Source: Pararhodobacter zhoushanensis (GTDB taxonomy: Bacteria; Pseudomonadota; Alphaproteobacteria; Rhodobacterales; Rhodobacteraceae). Taken from it: a stretch of DNA of 64,000 bases. Of this stretch, positions 8,729-18,080 are shown one piece after another (the first letter of the stretch is position 1; every line of letters begins with the position of its first letter). The stretch spans positions 2,173,501 through 2,237,500 of the forward strand of contig NZ_JAPDFL010000001.1 of assembly GCF_025949695.1 (NCBI RefSeq). Direction: 5' to 3'. Both the position numbers and the translations under genes were made by a program. The notes below the pieces were generated by a model that worked only from the letters and a program-made list of their open reading frames with translations, searched no databases and was not told where the DNA came from.

Positions 8729-9247
8729 TCAGAACGGGATTTCGTCGTCCATATCCGAAGCGCCGCCGCCAAAGCCGCCGCCCGAGGACCGGCCGCCGCC
8801 ACCGCCACCCGACGAACCGCCGCCGTAGCCACCGCCGCCACCCATCGGATCGTCATAGCCGCGACCGCCGCCGCCGCCGCCCGAGCCGCCTTCGTTGCGG
8901 CCATCGAGCAGGGTCAGTTCGCTGCGGAACGGACGCAGCACGATTTCGGTCGAATAGCGGTCCTGACCGGACTGGTCCTGCCATTTGCGCGTTTCCAGCT
9001 GGCCCTCGATATACACCTTGGACCCTTTGCGCAGATACTGCTCGGCGATCTTGCCCAGCGGTTCGCTGAAGATTGCCACGGAATGCCATTCGGTGCGCTC
9101 TTTACGCTCGCCCGAGGCCTTGTCGCGCCACGTCTCGCTGGTCGCGATCCGCAGGTTCACAACTTTGCCGCCGTTCTGAAAGCTGCGCACCTCAGGGTCG
9201 CGGCCCAGATTGCCGATCAGAATGACTTTATTGACCGATCCCGCCAT
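8729..9247 (-). CDS. ssb: Single-stranded DNA-binding protein
   Basis: A 172-residue SSB. The OB fold occupies about residues 1-110 ([20 protein letters not shown] ... TEWHSVAIF). A Gly-rich linker of about 45 residues follows, and the protein ends in the acidic tail DMDDEIPF that binds partner proteins in replication and repair. The ATG at 9245-9247 sits behind AGGGG. A longer frame upstream has no SSB similarity. The gene is divergent from the transglycosylase gene. A near-match to the alphaproteobacterial LexA box lies about 20 bp upstream of the start. Confidence 0.97.
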   Translation of the reverse strand: MAGSVNKVILIGNLGRDPEVRSFQNGGKVVNLRIATSETWRDKASGERKERTEWHSVAIFSEPLGKIAEQYLRKGSKVYIEGQLETRKWQDQSGQDRYSTEIVLRPFRSELTLLDGRNEGGSGGGGGGRGYDDPMGGGGGYGGGSSGGGGGGRSSGGGFGGGASDMDDEIPF

Positions 9248-9267
9248 ATTCAGCGCCCCTTGTTCTT

Positions 9268-9282
9268 GTTCCGAATCTGTTG
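9268..9282. promoter_or_regulatory. Possible LexA box upstream of ssb
   Basis: GTTC-CGAATCT-GTTG matches the alphaproteobacterial SOS box GTTC-N7-GTTC at seven of eight fixed positions and lies about 20 bp upstream of the ssb start. A one-mismatch site can occur by chance, so this is tentative. Confidence 0.35.
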
Positions 9283-9435
9283 ACCGCTTGGGTACACCAC
9301 CTGATCTTGGTTGGGAAAGGGTTAACCGTGGGCGAAGGCCCTGCGCGCCCTCCCGCTCAGCCCCCGGACGCCCCGCTTGGCGCATAAGCGATTCGGGCGT
9401 ATAGTCCGCGCCACGTGGGGACAGGATTGGGGCGA

Positions 9436-10017
9436 ATGATGCTCAGAACGCTGCTGGTGGCAGGCCTGATGGTCAGTGCAACGATGGCGGATGCCAGCGG
9501 GTTGCGGCTGGGTGGCGGCTCTGCGGCACCGACGTCGCGGACCGAGGCGTTCCGCTCGCAGACCCGCCTGATGGACACCCGCATGTCGCGGCAATATTCG
9601 GCGGCGGTTCCCGAAAGCGCGGCCCCGGCGGTGGTGTATAACGGGGCGTATCGCGGCGAGTATATCGCGCTGGCCCGTGCCGCCGCGCAACGACACAACG
9701 TGCCCGAAGAGCTGTTCCTGCGGCTGGTGCATCAGGAAAGCCGCTGGAACCCCAACGCAACCTCGCCGGTCGGCGCGCATGGTCTGGCGCAATTGATGCC
9801 CGAAACGGCCGCGCTGCTGGGGGTGAACATCAACGATCCGCGCCAGAACCTTGATGGCGGCGCGCGCTATCTGCGCCTGATGTATGAGCGGTTCGGCAAC
9901 TGGCGGCTGGCGCTGGCGGCCTATAACGCGGGGCCCGGCGCGGTTGAGCGGCACAACGGCGTGCCGCCCTTCGCCGAGACCACCCAATACGTCAGCATCA
10001 TTCTGGGCGCGGGCTGA
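9436..10017 (+). CDS. Lytic transglycosylase, SLT domain
   Basis: Secreted peptidoglycan-cleaving enzyme of 193 residues from ATG 9436. Signal peptide [20 protein letters not shown] spans about 3-22. A low-complexity linker follows, and a single SLT (Slt70-type) domain fills about 75-190. The catalytic glutamate is in [12 protein letters not shown]; the usual [10 protein letters not shown] and [12 protein letters not shown] motifs follow. It should act in the periplasm, cutting glycan strands to anhydro-muropeptides. An in-frame GTG at 9415 could start a form seven residues longer, but ATG gives a more normal signal peptide. It ends at a shared terminator facing the araC-type gene. Confidence 0.92.
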   Translation: MMLRTLLVAGLMVSATMADASGLRLGGGSAAPTSRTEAFRSQTRLMDTRMSRQYSAAVPESAAPAVVYNGAYRGEYIALARAAAQRHNVPEELFLRLVHQESRWNPNATSPVGAHGLAQLMPETAALLGVNINDPRQNLDGGARYLRLMYERFGNWRLALAAYNAGPGAVERHNGVPPFAETTQYVSIILGAG

Positions 10018-10040
10018 CTTCAGCCGCTCGACCCGAACAC

Positions 10041-10073
10041 AAAAGCCGCGCCCCTGTCAGGGTCGCGGCTTTT
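10041..10073. terminator. Bidirectional terminator between transglycosylase and AraC genes
   Basis: AAAAGCCGCG (10041-10050) pairs with CGCGGCTTTT (10064-10073), giving U-runs on both strands between two convergent genes. Confidence 0.85.
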
Positions 10074-10093
10074 GTCTTGCGTAAACGGCGCAC

Positions 10094-10927
10094 TTACACC
10101 CGGGGAACAACAGGCCCCGCCGGTTTCTTGCGGAACGCCGACGGCGTAACCCCGGCGGTTTTCTGGAAGGCGCGGGTGAAATACCCCGGCGAGTTGAAGC
10201 CCAGCATTTCGGCCACATCCTTGACCGGCAGCCGCGTCTCGGCCAGCAGGCGGCGGGCCTCGAACAGGATGCGGTCCTCCAGCAGCTGATGCGCACCCTT
10301 GCCGCAGGCCCCCCGGCACACGCGGGTCAGATGCGTCGGCGTGACGCCAAGCGCCTCGGCATAATCGGCCACCGCGCGGTTCGAGCGGAAATCGCGCTCC
10401 AGCAGCGAGGCATAGCGCGCCACCAGTTGCTGCGAAGCCGCTGGCCGGTGCGGCATCGTCTCGAACGCTTTTTCGCGCTCAAGCTGGCGGTCCATCCACA
10501 CACCCAGCAGCCCCAGATGGTGCTGCGCGGCCTTTTGCGAGCCCGAGCGCGCGCTTTCCAGCTCACGCTGGATCGCCTCAAGCGTGGCAATCAGCTCTTT
10601 TTGCGAGATCGGATCGCGCGGGCGCAGGAACTGCGGCGTGGCGGGCAGGTCCAGACCGTGATTGCGGCCAAAGAACACCACTGTGCCTTGCACCCGCGGC
10701 GCGATCTCGAACCCGTGCATGACGCCGGGCGGAATGAAGGCCGCGTTGTTCGGGCCATAGGCGCGGGTGGTGCCGGCGACGGTAATGCGCCCCTGACCTT
10801 GCGTGAACCAGAGCAGCACCGGTTCGCGCAGCGAGCGCATCGCCTCAACGCGCCAACGCCCACCGGCGGCCAGACGCGAAATGGGCGTCAACCTCAGTTG
10901 CGAAGGGGTATCGGGTATGATTGTCAT
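10094..10927 (-). CDS. AraC-family transcriptional regulator
   Basis: A 277-residue regulator with an N-terminal cupin-like sensor region (about 20-110, including YGPNNAAFIPPGVMHGFEI) and a C-terminal AraC double helix-turn-helix (about 175-265: YAEALGVTPTHLTRVCR and VKDVAEMLGFNSPGYFTRAF). Many AraC proteins with this layout sense small aromatic or sugar ligands, but the target cannot be told here: neither neighbour (the lytic transglycosylase or miaA) is an obvious client. Start is ATG 10925-10927. A longer in-frame extension to 10975 is not family-like. The gene is monocistronic by spacing. Confidence 0.9.
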   Translation of the reverse strand: MTIIPDTPSQLRLTPISRLAAGGRWRVEAMRSLREPVLLWFTQGQGRITVAGTTRAYGPNNAAFIPPGVMHGFEIAPRVQGTVVFFGRNHGLDLPATPQFLRPRDPISQKELIATLEAIQRELESARSGSQKAAQHHLGLLGVWMDRQLEREKAFETMPHRPAASQQLVARYASLLERDFRSNRAVADYAEALGVTPTHLTRVCRGACGKGAHQLLEDRILFEARRLLAETRLPVKDVAEMLGFNSPGYFTRAFQKTAGVTPSAFRKKPAGPVVPRV

Positions 10928-11056
10928 AATTCTTCCGTGGCAGCGGTGCCCCAGCGTAGGGAGCGTCACAGCCACTCTGGAAGGAGAATCACGGTCAAAG
11001 CGGGGCGGATTTGTGAATCGACTCGCAGGCGTTGCAGTTTGGTGACTCTGGATAAG

Positions 11057-11947
11057 TCAGGGGATAACCACCGCGTTCCAGCTCTTCATGCGGTTGCGAA
11101 ACCAGCTGCGCTGGCGTTTCGCGTATTGCCGCGTGGCTAATGTGGCGGAATCCCGCGCATTCTCTAACGACATGTGGTTTTGCAGATGGGCGATCAACTC
11201 GGGCGCGCCGATGGCTCTTGTCCACAAGGGCGCGCTGAGCGTGCCCGCCTCCTCAGGCCAGTGCGGCAGCGCAGCATGCGCCTCGATCAGCGCGCCGGTC
11301 GCCAGCATGGTGTCAAACCGGGTGCCGATTCGGTCGTTGAGCCAGTCGATTCGGGGTGTCAGCACCAGCCCGGTGGCCTGTGCGATCGGCAAAAGCGGCG
11401 CACCGGTCTGGTCCTGCCATGCCGCCAACCCCTTGCCCGTGGCGCGCAAAACCTCCCAGGCGCGCTGCACGCGGGCCGGATTGCGCTGGTCGAGCCGGGC
11501 GGCGGTCTGCGGGTCCAGATCAGCCAGCAGCGTCGCAAGCCCGTGGTCGCGCAGGAGCGCGTCTGCCTCGGCGCGGATCTCGGGTGGGGTGGACGGGATC
11601 TCGGCCAGCCCCTCGGTCAGCGCGGTGAAATAAAGCCCGGTCCCGCCCACGATCACCGGGTTGTCGGCCAGCAGCGGCGCCACCTCGCGCAGCCAGTGGC
11701 CGACGGAATAGTCAGCGTCGCGCGCCACATGGCCATAGAGCAGATGCGGCACCAACGCCTCGTCCTGCGCATCGGGCCGGGCGGTCAGCACCCGCCAGCT
11801 GTCGTGGACCTGCAACGCATCCGCATTCACCACCGCGCGCCCCTGCGCCTGCGCGATGCGCAGCGCCAGCGCCGACTTGCCGCTGGCGGTGGGGCCGGCG
11901 ATCAGCACCGGGCGGGACGGGTCGGGCAGGGGAAGCTGGGCGAACAT
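11057..11947 (-). CDS. miaA: tRNA dimethylallyltransferase
   Basis: Transfers a dimethylallyl group to A37 of tRNAs reading UNN codons, the first step completed by MiaB. The 296-residue protein has the P-loop [15 protein letters not shown] at about 17-31, the substrate motif [11 protein letters not shown] (usually DSxQxY; here the region reads [10 protein letters not shown]), and [13 protein letters not shown], with the C-terminal [13 protein letters not shown] tRNA-binding stretch. The start ATG 11945-11947 has a weak ribosome site. Divergent from pyrH, with about 155 bp between starts that must hold both promoters. Confidence 0.95.
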   Translation of the reverse strand: MFAQLPLPDPSRPVLIAGPTASGKSALALRIAQAQGRAVVNADALQVHDSWRVLTARPDAQDEALVPHLLYGHVARDADYSVGHWLREVAPLLADNPVIVGGTGLYFTALTEGLAEIPSTPPEIRAEADALLRDHGLATLLADLDPQTAARLDQRNPARVQRAWEVLRATGKGLAAWQDQTGAPLLPIAQATGLVLTPRIDWLNDRIGTRFDTMLATGALIEAHAALPHWPEEAGTLSAPLWTRAIGAPELIAHLQNHMSLENARDSATLATRQYAKRQRSWFRNRMKSWNAVVIP

Positions 11948-12104
11948 ACGCGCTCTTCGTGCAATGGGGGGCGATCAGGCGTTGAACCTTCCGGGGTTTT
12001 CCGACATTTTGCCGCCGAATGAAACCACCCCGATTGCCGCCCGCTGCCAGCGCCCGTGCCACCACCCGCACCCGGCCCGCATCGCGCCGCAAGGAAAGGC
12101 TCCG

Positions 12105-12827
12105 ATGATCGACCAGTCCCCGTCTTATCGCCGCGTTATGTTGAAGATTTCGGGTGAAGCCCTGATGGGCGATCAAGGCTACGGTCTGCATCCGCCCACC
12201 GTTGCGCGCATCGCGCAAGAGGTGAAGTCGGTGCACGACATGGGGGTCGAGATCTGCATGGTCATCGGCGGCGGGAACATCTTTCGCGGGCTGGCAGGCT
12301 CGGCGCAGGGGATGGAGCGCACCACGGCCGACTATATGGGCATGCTGGCGACCGTGATGAACGCGCTGGCCATGCAATCGGCGCTGGAAGGCATCGGCAT
12401 CTTCACCCGCGTGATCAGCGCCATTCCGATGGATCAGGTCTGCGAGCCCTACATCCGCCGCCGCGCCGTGCGCCACCTTGAGAAGGGCCGCGTCTGCATC
12501 TTTGCGGCAGGCACCGGCAACCCGTATTTCACCACCGACACCGCCGCGACCCTGCGCGCCAGCGAGATGGGCTGCGAAGGGGTGTTCAAGGGCACCAAGG
12601 TCGATGGCGTTTACGACAAGGACCCCAACAAATTCGCTGATGCCAAGCGGTATGACACGGTGTCCTACGATGAGGCGCTGGAAAAGAATCTCGGCGTGAT
12701 GGACGCCACCGCGATCGCGCTGGCCCGCGACAACCAGCTGCCGATCATCGTTTTCTCGCTGGACGCTTCGGGCGGGTTCCGCTCGATCCTGAACGGCGAA
12801 GGGACGTATACCCGCGTGCAGGGCTAA
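12105..12827 (+). CDS. pyrH: Uridylate kinase (UMP kinase)
   Basis: Phosphorylates UMP to UDP in pyrimidine nucleotide synthesis. The 240-residue amino-acid-kinase fold protein shows [22 protein letters not shown], the nucleotide-binding [13 protein letters not shown] and GVYDKDPNK. The ATG at 12105 has AAGGAAAGG upstream. It leads the envelope/translation block pyrH-frr-uppS-cdsA-dxr-rseP-bamA. The rpsB-tsf pair that precedes pyrH in many proteobacteria is not here; miaA lies upstream, divergently. Confidence 0.97.
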   Translation: MIDQSPSYRRVMLKISGEALMGDQGYGLHPPTVARIAQEVKSVHDMGVEICMVIGGGNIFRGLAGSAQGMERTTADYMGMLATVMNALAMQSALEGIGIFTRVISAIPMDQVCEPYIRRRAVRHLEKGRVCIFAAGTGNPYFTTDTAATLRASEMGCEGVFKGTKVDGVYDKDPNKFADAKRYDTVSYDEALEKNLGVMDATAIALARDNQLPIIVFSLDASGGFRSILNGEGTYTRVQG

Positions 12828-12854
12828 GCGGGCGCGCTGGCCGGTCATTTCCAC

Positions 12855-12883
12855 GTCAGCCGACTATACAAATCCCGGCTGAC
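12855..12883 (+). other. Inverted repeat between pyrH and frr
   Basis: GTCAGCCG (12855-12862) and CGGCTGAC (12876-12883) form an 8-bp stem with a 13-nt loop in the 106-bp gap. There is no U-run, so it may be a processing or attenuation hairpin; function unknown. Confidence 0.4.
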
Positions 12884-12933
12884 GGCCTAAAACCTGCCGC
12901 AGTAGAATTAAGATCTGACGGAGACCCGCGCGC

Positions 12934-13497
12934 ATGTCCGACGACATCGACATCGACATCGACGACCTCAGCCGCCGGATGGACGGCGCGATTACCTCTC
13001 TGCGGGTTGAATTCGCCAGTTTGCGCACCGGGCGGGCCTCGGGTTCGATGCTGGAGCCTATTCAGGTCGACGCCTATGGGCAGATGACCCCGATCAACCA
13101 GCTGGGCACCGTCAACGTGCCCGAGCCGCGCATGGTCACCATCAACGTCTGGGACAAGGCGATGGTGAACAAGGTTGAAAAGGCGATCCGCGAAAGCGGG
13201 CTGGGCATCAACCCGCAGCTCAACGGCACGATCATCATGCTGCCGATCCCCGAGCTGAACGAGGAACGCCGCCGCGAGCTGACCAAGGTTGCCGGTCACT
13301 ATGCCGAAAGTGCCCGCGTCGCCGTGCGCAACGTGCGCCGTGACGGGATGGACCAGATCAAGAAGGCCAAGGCCGCCGGCATGTCCGAAGATGACCAGAA
13401 GCTCTGGGAATCCGAGGTGCAGGAGCTGACCAATACGCATATCTCGCTGGTCGACAAGGCGCTTGAGGCCAAGCAGGAAGAGATCATGCAGGTCTGA
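12934..13497 (+). CDS. frr: Ribosome recycling factor
   Basis: Splits post-termination ribosomes together with EF-G. The 187-residue protein spans the whole family: coiled-coil start [28 protein letters not shown], the [19 protein letters not shown] core, [13 protein letters not shown], and the C-terminal helix. The ATG at 12934 has GGAG about ten bases upstream. It follows pyrH, as in most bacteria, and precedes uppS by 52 bp. Confidence 0.98.
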   Translation: MSDDIDIDIDDLSRRMDGAITSLRVEFASLRTGRASGSMLEPIQVDAYGQMTPINQLGTVNVPEPRMVTINVWDKAMVNKVEKAIRESGLGINPQLNGTIIMLPIPELNEERRRELTKVAGHYAESARVAVRNVRRDGMDQIKKAKAAGMSEDDQKLWESEVQELTNTHISLVDKALEAKQEEIMQV

Positions 13498-13549
13498 CGA
13501 CTTCTGGCCGTCGCGCTACTGTGTCGTCTGTTTCACGTTCGGAGTACTC

Positions 13550-14263
13550 ATGTCTAACGCGCCCGCCACGCTTCGCCATGTGGCCATCATTATGGATGGT
13601 AATGGCCGCTGGGCGACGAGCAAGGGCTGGCCGCGTCTGGTCGGCCACCGCAAGGGAAGTGAGCGCGTCAAGGAGATCGTGCGCGCCGCGCCTGATCTGG
13701 GCATCCGGTATCTGACCGTCTACGCCTTCTCGACCGAGAACTGGAAACGCTCGACCGAGGAAGTGCTCGGCCTGATGAAGCTGTTCGGGCGCTACATCCA
13801 GCGCGAGGCCGAGGCGCTGTCGCGTGAAAACGTACGCATGTGCTTTATCGGCGACCGCAGCCGTCTGGACAAAAAGCTGCAGGATCTGATGGGGTGGATC
13901 GAGCAGCGGACCATGGCGAACGACCGGCTGACCGTGACCGTTGCCATCAACTATGGTGGCCGGGACGAGCTGATCCGCGCCGCCCGCAAGCTGGCGCTGC
14001 GCGTGGCGGCGGGTGAAATCACCGCCGATCAGATCGACGAGGCGGCGCTGGACGGCGCTTTGGACACCGCGCATCTGCCCGACCCGGATCTGGTGATCCG
14101 CACCTCGGGCGAGACGCGGGTGTCCAACTTCCTGCTCTGGCAGGCGGCGTATTCGGAATATGAATTCACCCCGGTGCTGTGGCCCGATTTCACCCCTGAG
14201 GTGATGGCCGAGATCCTCGGTCGCTTTGGCACCCGCGACCGGCGTTTCGGCGGGGTTAAATAA
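13550..14263 (+). CDS. uppS: Undecaprenyl diphosphate synthase (cis-isoprenyl transferase)
   Basis: Builds the C55 lipid carrier for peptidoglycan and LPS by adding isoprene units to farnesyl diphosphate. The 237-residue protein shows HVAIIMDGNGRWA (catalytic Asp, substrate binding), GHRKGSERVKEIV, YAFSTENWKR, and the C-terminal DLVIRTSGETRVSNFLLWQ with YSEYEF. The ATG at 13550 follows GGAG by five bases. Its stop TAA (14261-14263) overlaps the ATG of cdsA by one base, indicating translational coupling. Confidence 0.98.
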   Translation: MSNAPATLRHVAIIMDGNGRWATSKGWPRLVGHRKGSERVKEIVRAAPDLGIRYLTVYAFSTENWKRSTEEVLGLMKLFGRYIQREAEALSRENVRMCFIGDRSRLDKKLQDLMGWIEQRTMANDRLTVTVAINYGGRDELIRAARKLALRVAAGEITADQIDEAALDGALDTAHLPDPDLVIRTSGETRVSNFLLWQAAYSEYEFTPVLWPDFTPEVMAEILGRFGTRDRRFGGVK

Positions 14264-15066
14264 TGGCGAATTTTGGCGATCTGCGCGCACGCGTGCTCTC
14301 GGGTATCGTGATGGCCGTGGTCGGTGTCGCGGCGATCTGGCTGGGCGGCTATACGTTCGGTGTGCTGGCTGTGGTGCTGGCCGGTCTGATGGGCTGGGAG
14401 TTGCACAAGATGATGGTCCCCGACGCGCCCGAAGGCCGCGCCGAGGCCACCGGTGTGGTTGCCGCGATTCTGGTCGGTGTCTTCACCGTCTGGCAGGGCG
14501 GTTGGTTCGCACTGGCCGGGCTGGCCTTGGGGGCCGTGGCCATGGCGTGGAAGATGCCGCGCGACCGGGTGATCTTTGGCCTGTATTTCGCGCTGATCCT
14601 CTGGGCCGCGCATGGGCTGATCGTGCTGCGCGAAGGCTATGGGCTGATCTTCGTGCTCTGGCTGGTCTGCATTGTCATTGCCTCGGACGTGGCGGGCTAT
14701 TTCGCCGGGCGGGTGATCGGCGGGCCGAAATTCTGGCCGCGCGTCAGCCCCAAGAAGACATGGTCGGGCACCGTGGCAGGCTGGCTGCTGGCTGCTGTCG
14801 TCGGCGCGGGGTTTGTCGCCTGGGGCGGGATGCCGGGCGAAGTGATCGCGCTGTCGTCGCTGCTCGCCTTCACCGGGCAACTGGGCGACATCGCCGAAAG
14901 CGCCATCAAGCGCCGCATGAAGGTCAAGGATTCCTCGACCCTGATCCCCGGCCATGGCGGTGTGCTCGACCGTTTTGACGCGATGATCGCCGTTGCGGCC
15001 GTGGCGCTGGTTCTGGCCTATCTGGGCGCGTTCAGCGGTCAGATCATGCCCGGACTTCCGGGCTGA
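14263..15066 (+). CDS. cdsA: Phosphatidate cytidylyltransferase
   Basis: Inner-membrane enzyme that makes CDP-diacylglycerol, the precursor of membrane phospholipids. The 267-residue protein has about seven hydrophobic segments and the C-terminal CDP-alcohol signature in SPKKTWSGTVAGW ... GDIAESAIKRRMKVKDSSTL followed by PGHGGVLDRFD. One-base overlaps join it to uppS upstream and dxr downstream. Confidence 0.96.
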   Translation: MANFGDLRARVLSGIVMAVVGVAAIWLGGYTFGVLAVVLAGLMGWELHKMMVPDAPEGRAEATGVVAAILVGVFTVWQGGWFALAGLALGAVAMAWKMPRDRVIFGLYFALILWAAHGLIVLREGYGLIFVLWLVCIVIASDVAGYFAGRVIGGPKFWPRVSPKKTWSGTVAGWLLAAVVGAGFVAWGGMPGEVIALSSLLAFTGQLGDIAESAIKRRMKVKDSSTLIPGHGGVLDRFDAMIAVAAVALVLAYLGAFSGQIMPGLPG

Positions 15067-16247
15067 TGCGCAAGGTTTCGGTCTTTGGCGCGACGGGATC
15101 GGTCGGGGTCAGCACGCTGGACCTGCTGGGCCGACGGGATGACATTGCCGTGGTCGCGCTGACCGGCGGGCGCAATGTCGCCTTGCTGGCAAGCCAAGCC
15201 ATTGCCCATAAGGCTGAATTGGCCGTCACCGCCTTTGACGACTGTTACGAGCCGCTCAAAGCGGCGCTTGCGGGCACTGGCATCCGCGTTGCTGCCGGAA
15301 CGCAGGCTGTGGTCGAGGCCGCGCATCGCCCGGCTGACTGGATGATGTCGGCCATTGTCGGCGCTGCCGGGCTTGCACCGGGCTTTGCCGCGCTGGCGCA
15401 GGGGCGCACCGTTGCGCTGGCCAACAAGGAATCGCTGGTCACCGCCGGTCCTCTGCTGCTGGCCGAAGCCCGCAGCCATGGCGCAACGATTCTGCCGGTG
15501 GACAGCGAACATTCGGCGGTATTTCAGGCGCTGGCTGGTGAGGATATCGCCGCCGTCGAGACCGTCACCCTGACCGCCTCGGGCGGGGGGCTGCGCGACT
15601 GGCCGATGGAACGCCTTGCGCAGGCCACGCCCGACGACGCGGGCAAACACCCCAACTGGGACATGGGCCAGCGCATCACCATCGACAGCGCGTCCATGTT
15701 CAACAAGGCGATGGAGGTGATCGAGGCGCACGAGTTCTTCGGCCTCGCCCCCGGTCAGATCGCCGTGCTGATCCATCCGCAATCGCTGGTCCACGCGCTT
15801 GTCGCCTTCCGCGACGGCGCGGTGATGGGCCATCTGGGCGCGCCCGACATGCGCCATCCGATCGGCTATGCACTGAACTGGCCGCAGCGCGGCGAGTTGC
15901 CGGTCGCGCGGCTGAACCTTGCGCAAGCCGGGCGGCTCGATTTCGCCGAGCCGGACCTGACCCGCTACCCGGCGCTGGCGCTGGCGTGGCAGGTCATGCG
16001 CACCGGCGGTGCGGCGGGGGCGGTGTTCAACGCCGCCAAGGAAGTCGCGCTCGATCATTTCATTGCCCGCAAGATCGGGTTTCTCGACATGGCCCCGCTG
16101 GTCGAGGACACGCTCAGTGCCTTCGCCGCGCGGGCGGATATCACGCAAACTCCGCGCAGTTTGGCCGAGGTTCTGGCCATCGACACCGAGGCGCGCGCCC
16201 TGGCAGGCGAGGCCGCGCAGGCCCGTCACCGGGCCGCGCCAGCGTAA
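15066..16247 (+). CDS. dxr: 1-deoxy-D-xylulose-5-phosphate reductoisomerase
   Basis: Second enzyme of the MEP pathway, making 2-C-methyl-D-erythritol 4-phosphate with NADPH; it feeds isoprenoid synthesis, including the substrate of UppS two genes upstream. The 393-residue protein has the NADPH motif VFGATGSVGVSTLDL, ALANKESLVTAG, the metal/substrate motif PVDSEHSAVFQ, and HPNWDMGQRITIDSASMFNK. ATG 15066 overlaps the cdsA stop. A 15-bp gap with AGGAAG leads to rseP. Confidence 0.98.
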   Translation: MRKVSVFGATGSVGVSTLDLLGRRDDIAVVALTGGRNVALLASQAIAHKAELAVTAFDDCYEPLKAALAGTGIRVAAGTQAVVEAAHRPADWMMSAIVGAAGLAPGFAALAQGRTVALANKESLVTAGPLLLAEARSHGATILPVDSEHSAVFQALAGEDIAAVETVTLTASGGGLRDWPMERLAQATPDDAGKHPNWDMGQRITIDSASMFNKAMEVIEAHEFFGLAPGQIAVLIHPQSLVHALVAFRDGAVMGHLGAPDMRHPIGYALNWPQRGELPVARLNLAQAGRLDFAEPDLTRYPALALAWQVMRTGGAAGAVFNAAKEVALDHFIARKIGFLDMAPLVEDTLSAFAARADITQTPRSLAEVLAIDTEARALAGEAAQARHRAAPA

Positions 16248-16262
16248 CAAAGGAAGTCCCCC

Positions 16263-17588
16263 ATGGGTCTGCTGCCCGAATTCGGCAACCTCTTCTTCAC
16301 GCTCGCCGCCTTCATCGTGGCGCTGTCGATCATCGTCACGGTGCATGAATACGGCCATTACATCATCGGCCGCTGGTCGGGTATCCATGCCGAGGTGTTC
16401 AGTCTGGGCTTTGGCCCGGTGCTGTTCAGCCGCACCGACAAGCGCGGCACGCAATGGCAGGTCGCGGCGCTGCCCTTTGGCGGTTACGTCAAGTTTCTGG
16501 GCGACGCCAACGCGGCATCGGCGGGTGCCGATGATGAGGTGATGTCACATCTCGACGCCAAGGAACGGCGGCGCACCATGCATGGCGCACCGCTCTGGGC
16601 GCGGGCGGCGACGATTTTCGCGGGCCCGGCGTTCAACTTCATCTTCTCGATCCTGATCTTTACCGCGTTTCTGGCCGTGCAGGGCCTGCCCGATAAAACC
16701 CCGCGCGTCGGCCCGCTGTTCGCGATGCCGGGTGTGGTCGAGCTGCAGGAAGGCGACTTGATCACCGCCATCGACGGCCAGCCGACCCCGGAACTGACCG
16801 ATTTCTACCGCGTCGGAAGCGAGATCGCACCGGCTGAATCCGTGCCCTACACGGTCGAGCGCGACGGCCAGACCCTGACCGTGCAAGGCCCGCACCCGAT
16901 CCCCGCCCGCGCGGCGGGTATCGCGCTGAACTCGGCGGCCCGCGATGCGTCGATGCAGACCGGCGATGTGGTGCTGTCGGTGAATGAAACCCCGGTCTGG
17001 GCGTTTTCGCAACTGCCGCCGCTGGTGTCTGATGGCGCGGGCGCGCCGGTGGCGTTGCAGGTCTGGCGCAGTGGCAGCGAGGTTGACCTCAGCCTGACGC
17101 CGCGCCGCACCGACCTGCCGCTGCCCGACGGCGGCTTTGAAACCCGCTGGTTGATCGGGCTGCAAAGCGGGACGTTCTTTGAGCATCCGACCCGCTCGGT
17201 CGGTGTGGTCGAGGCCGTGCCGCTGGCGGTCGCGCAGATCGGCGAGATCGTGACGAACTCGATTTCCGGTCTGTATCATATGATCACCGGGGCGATCAGT
17301 ACCTGCAATCTGTCGGGGCCGGTCGGCATCGCCACCACCTCGGGTGAGATGGCGTCTGATGGTGCGGCCAGCTTCATCTGGTTCATTGCGGTGCTGTCGA
17401 CCGCTGTGGGCCTGCTCAACCTGTTCCCGATCCCGATTCTGGACGGCGGGCATCTGGTGTTCCACGCCTACGAGGCGCTGGTTGGCCGCCCGCCCAATGA
17501 GCGGGTGATGGGCTATCTGATGAGCTTCGGTCTGGTCCTGTTGGGGGCGATGATGCTGTTTGCCCTGGGGAACGATCTGTTCTGTTAA
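16263..17588 (+). CDS. rseP: Site-2 metalloprotease RseP/MmpA
   Basis: Intramembrane zinc protease that cuts anti-sigma factors and other transmembrane substrates. The 441-residue protein has the HExxH zinc motif in VTVHEYGHYIIGRW at about 27-40, a periplasmic region with PDZ-like segments (about 125-290), and the second active-site motif NLFPIPILDGGHLVFH near residue 390, with further membrane helices at the end. In Caulobacter its homologue MmpA cleaves PodJ and affects polarity. It sits directly before the bamA block, as is common. Confidence 0.96.
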   Translation: MGLLPEFGNLFFTLAAFIVALSIIVTVHEYGHYIIGRWSGIHAEVFSLGFGPVLFSRTDKRGTQWQVAALPFGGYVKFLGDANAASAGADDEVMSHLDAKERRRTMHGAPLWARAATIFAGPAFNFIFSILIFTAFLAVQGLPDKTPRVGPLFAMPGVVELQEGDLITAIDGQPTPELTDFYRVGSEIAPAESVPYTVERDGQTLTVQGPHPIPARAAGIALNSAARDASMQTGDVVLSVNETPVWAFSQLPPLVSDGAGAPVALQVWRSGSEVDLSLTPRRTDLPLPDGGFETRWLIGLQSGTFFEHPTRSVGVVEAVPLAVAQIGEIVTNSISGLYHMITGAISTCNLSGPVGIATTSGEMASDGAASFIWFIAVLSTAVGLLNLFPIPILDGGHLVFHAYEALVGRPPNERVMGYLMSFGLVLLGAMMLFALGNDLFC

Positions 17589-17596
17589 GGGTGTCG

Positions 17597-17620
17597 CGGC
17601 GGCGCCACGGCGCCGCCGCA
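17597..17620 (+). terminator. GC hairpin downstream of rseP
   Basis: GCGGCGGCGC (17597-17606) is followed by CACG and GCGCCGCCGC (to 17620), then ATTTACG. The stem is strong but the tail is poor in U, so it may only partly end transcription from the dxr-rseP unit. Confidence 0.45.
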
Positions 17621-17674
17621 TTTACGCCATCTTTCAGCGGAAGATGGGCAGTTCCTGAGACATCGGAGGCTGCC

Positions 17675-17842
17675 ATGCATCTTGTTCTTCCTGCCGCGCA
17701 AGGCCTGCGCACGCTGTATGCGCTCTCATCCGAACGGCTGTGGTTCTCGCTGGCTGTCGTCGCCGGTTTGGTGCTCGCCGCGGAACTGGCCGAGCTGATC
17801 TTGCTTCTCAACGCCCCGATGATCGAGCCGCTCACCTTCTGA
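17675..17842 (+). CDS. Small single-pass membrane protein, 55 aa
   Basis: A short frame from ATG 17675 with a good ribosome site (GGAGG, five-base spacer). It encodes 55 residues with one hydrophobic helix at about 22-48 (LWFSLAVVAGLVLAAELAEL and on) and no cysteine. It stands between rseP and bamA, between a GC hairpin and a strong terminator at 17868-17900, so it could be its own transcript or the tail of the rseP unit. I know no named family. The ribosome site, membrane segment and following terminator support a real gene, but the protein is too short for certainty. Confidence 0.6.
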   Translation: MHLVLPAAQGLRTLYALSSERLWFSLAVVAGLVLAAELAELILLLNAPMIEPLTF

Positions 17843-17867
17843 GCCGATTCTCTGACCCGGATCCACG

Positions 17868-17900
17868 CCCGCTCAGCCCTTTGGCCGAGCGGGATTTTTT
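17868..17900 (+). terminator. Rho-independent terminator before bamA
   Basis: CCCGCTC (17868-17874) pairs with GAGCGGG (17887-17893) and is followed by ATTTTTT (17894-17900). It ends the uppS-rseP-small ORF transcript, so bamA needs its own promoter in the next 180 bp. Confidence 0.85.
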
Positions 17901-18080
17901 GTCGGCTTGCCCCTTGCGCGCCGAATCCTGCGGCCGTCATCGGCATGGAAACGACGATAGCGGTACATTGAATCCCCATATGCTGCGAAACTGCCCTTCG
18001 GGTGACGCAACGCTTTGACAAGCAAGCCTCGCGTCGCTAGCAAGAGGAAAACAAAGTGCGGTAATAAACGGGGCTTGGAA

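Noticed and set aside
8738..8895. Tandem GGC/GCC-rich repeats
   Set aside because: They encode the Gly-rich linker of SSB and are explained by coding, not by a repeat element.
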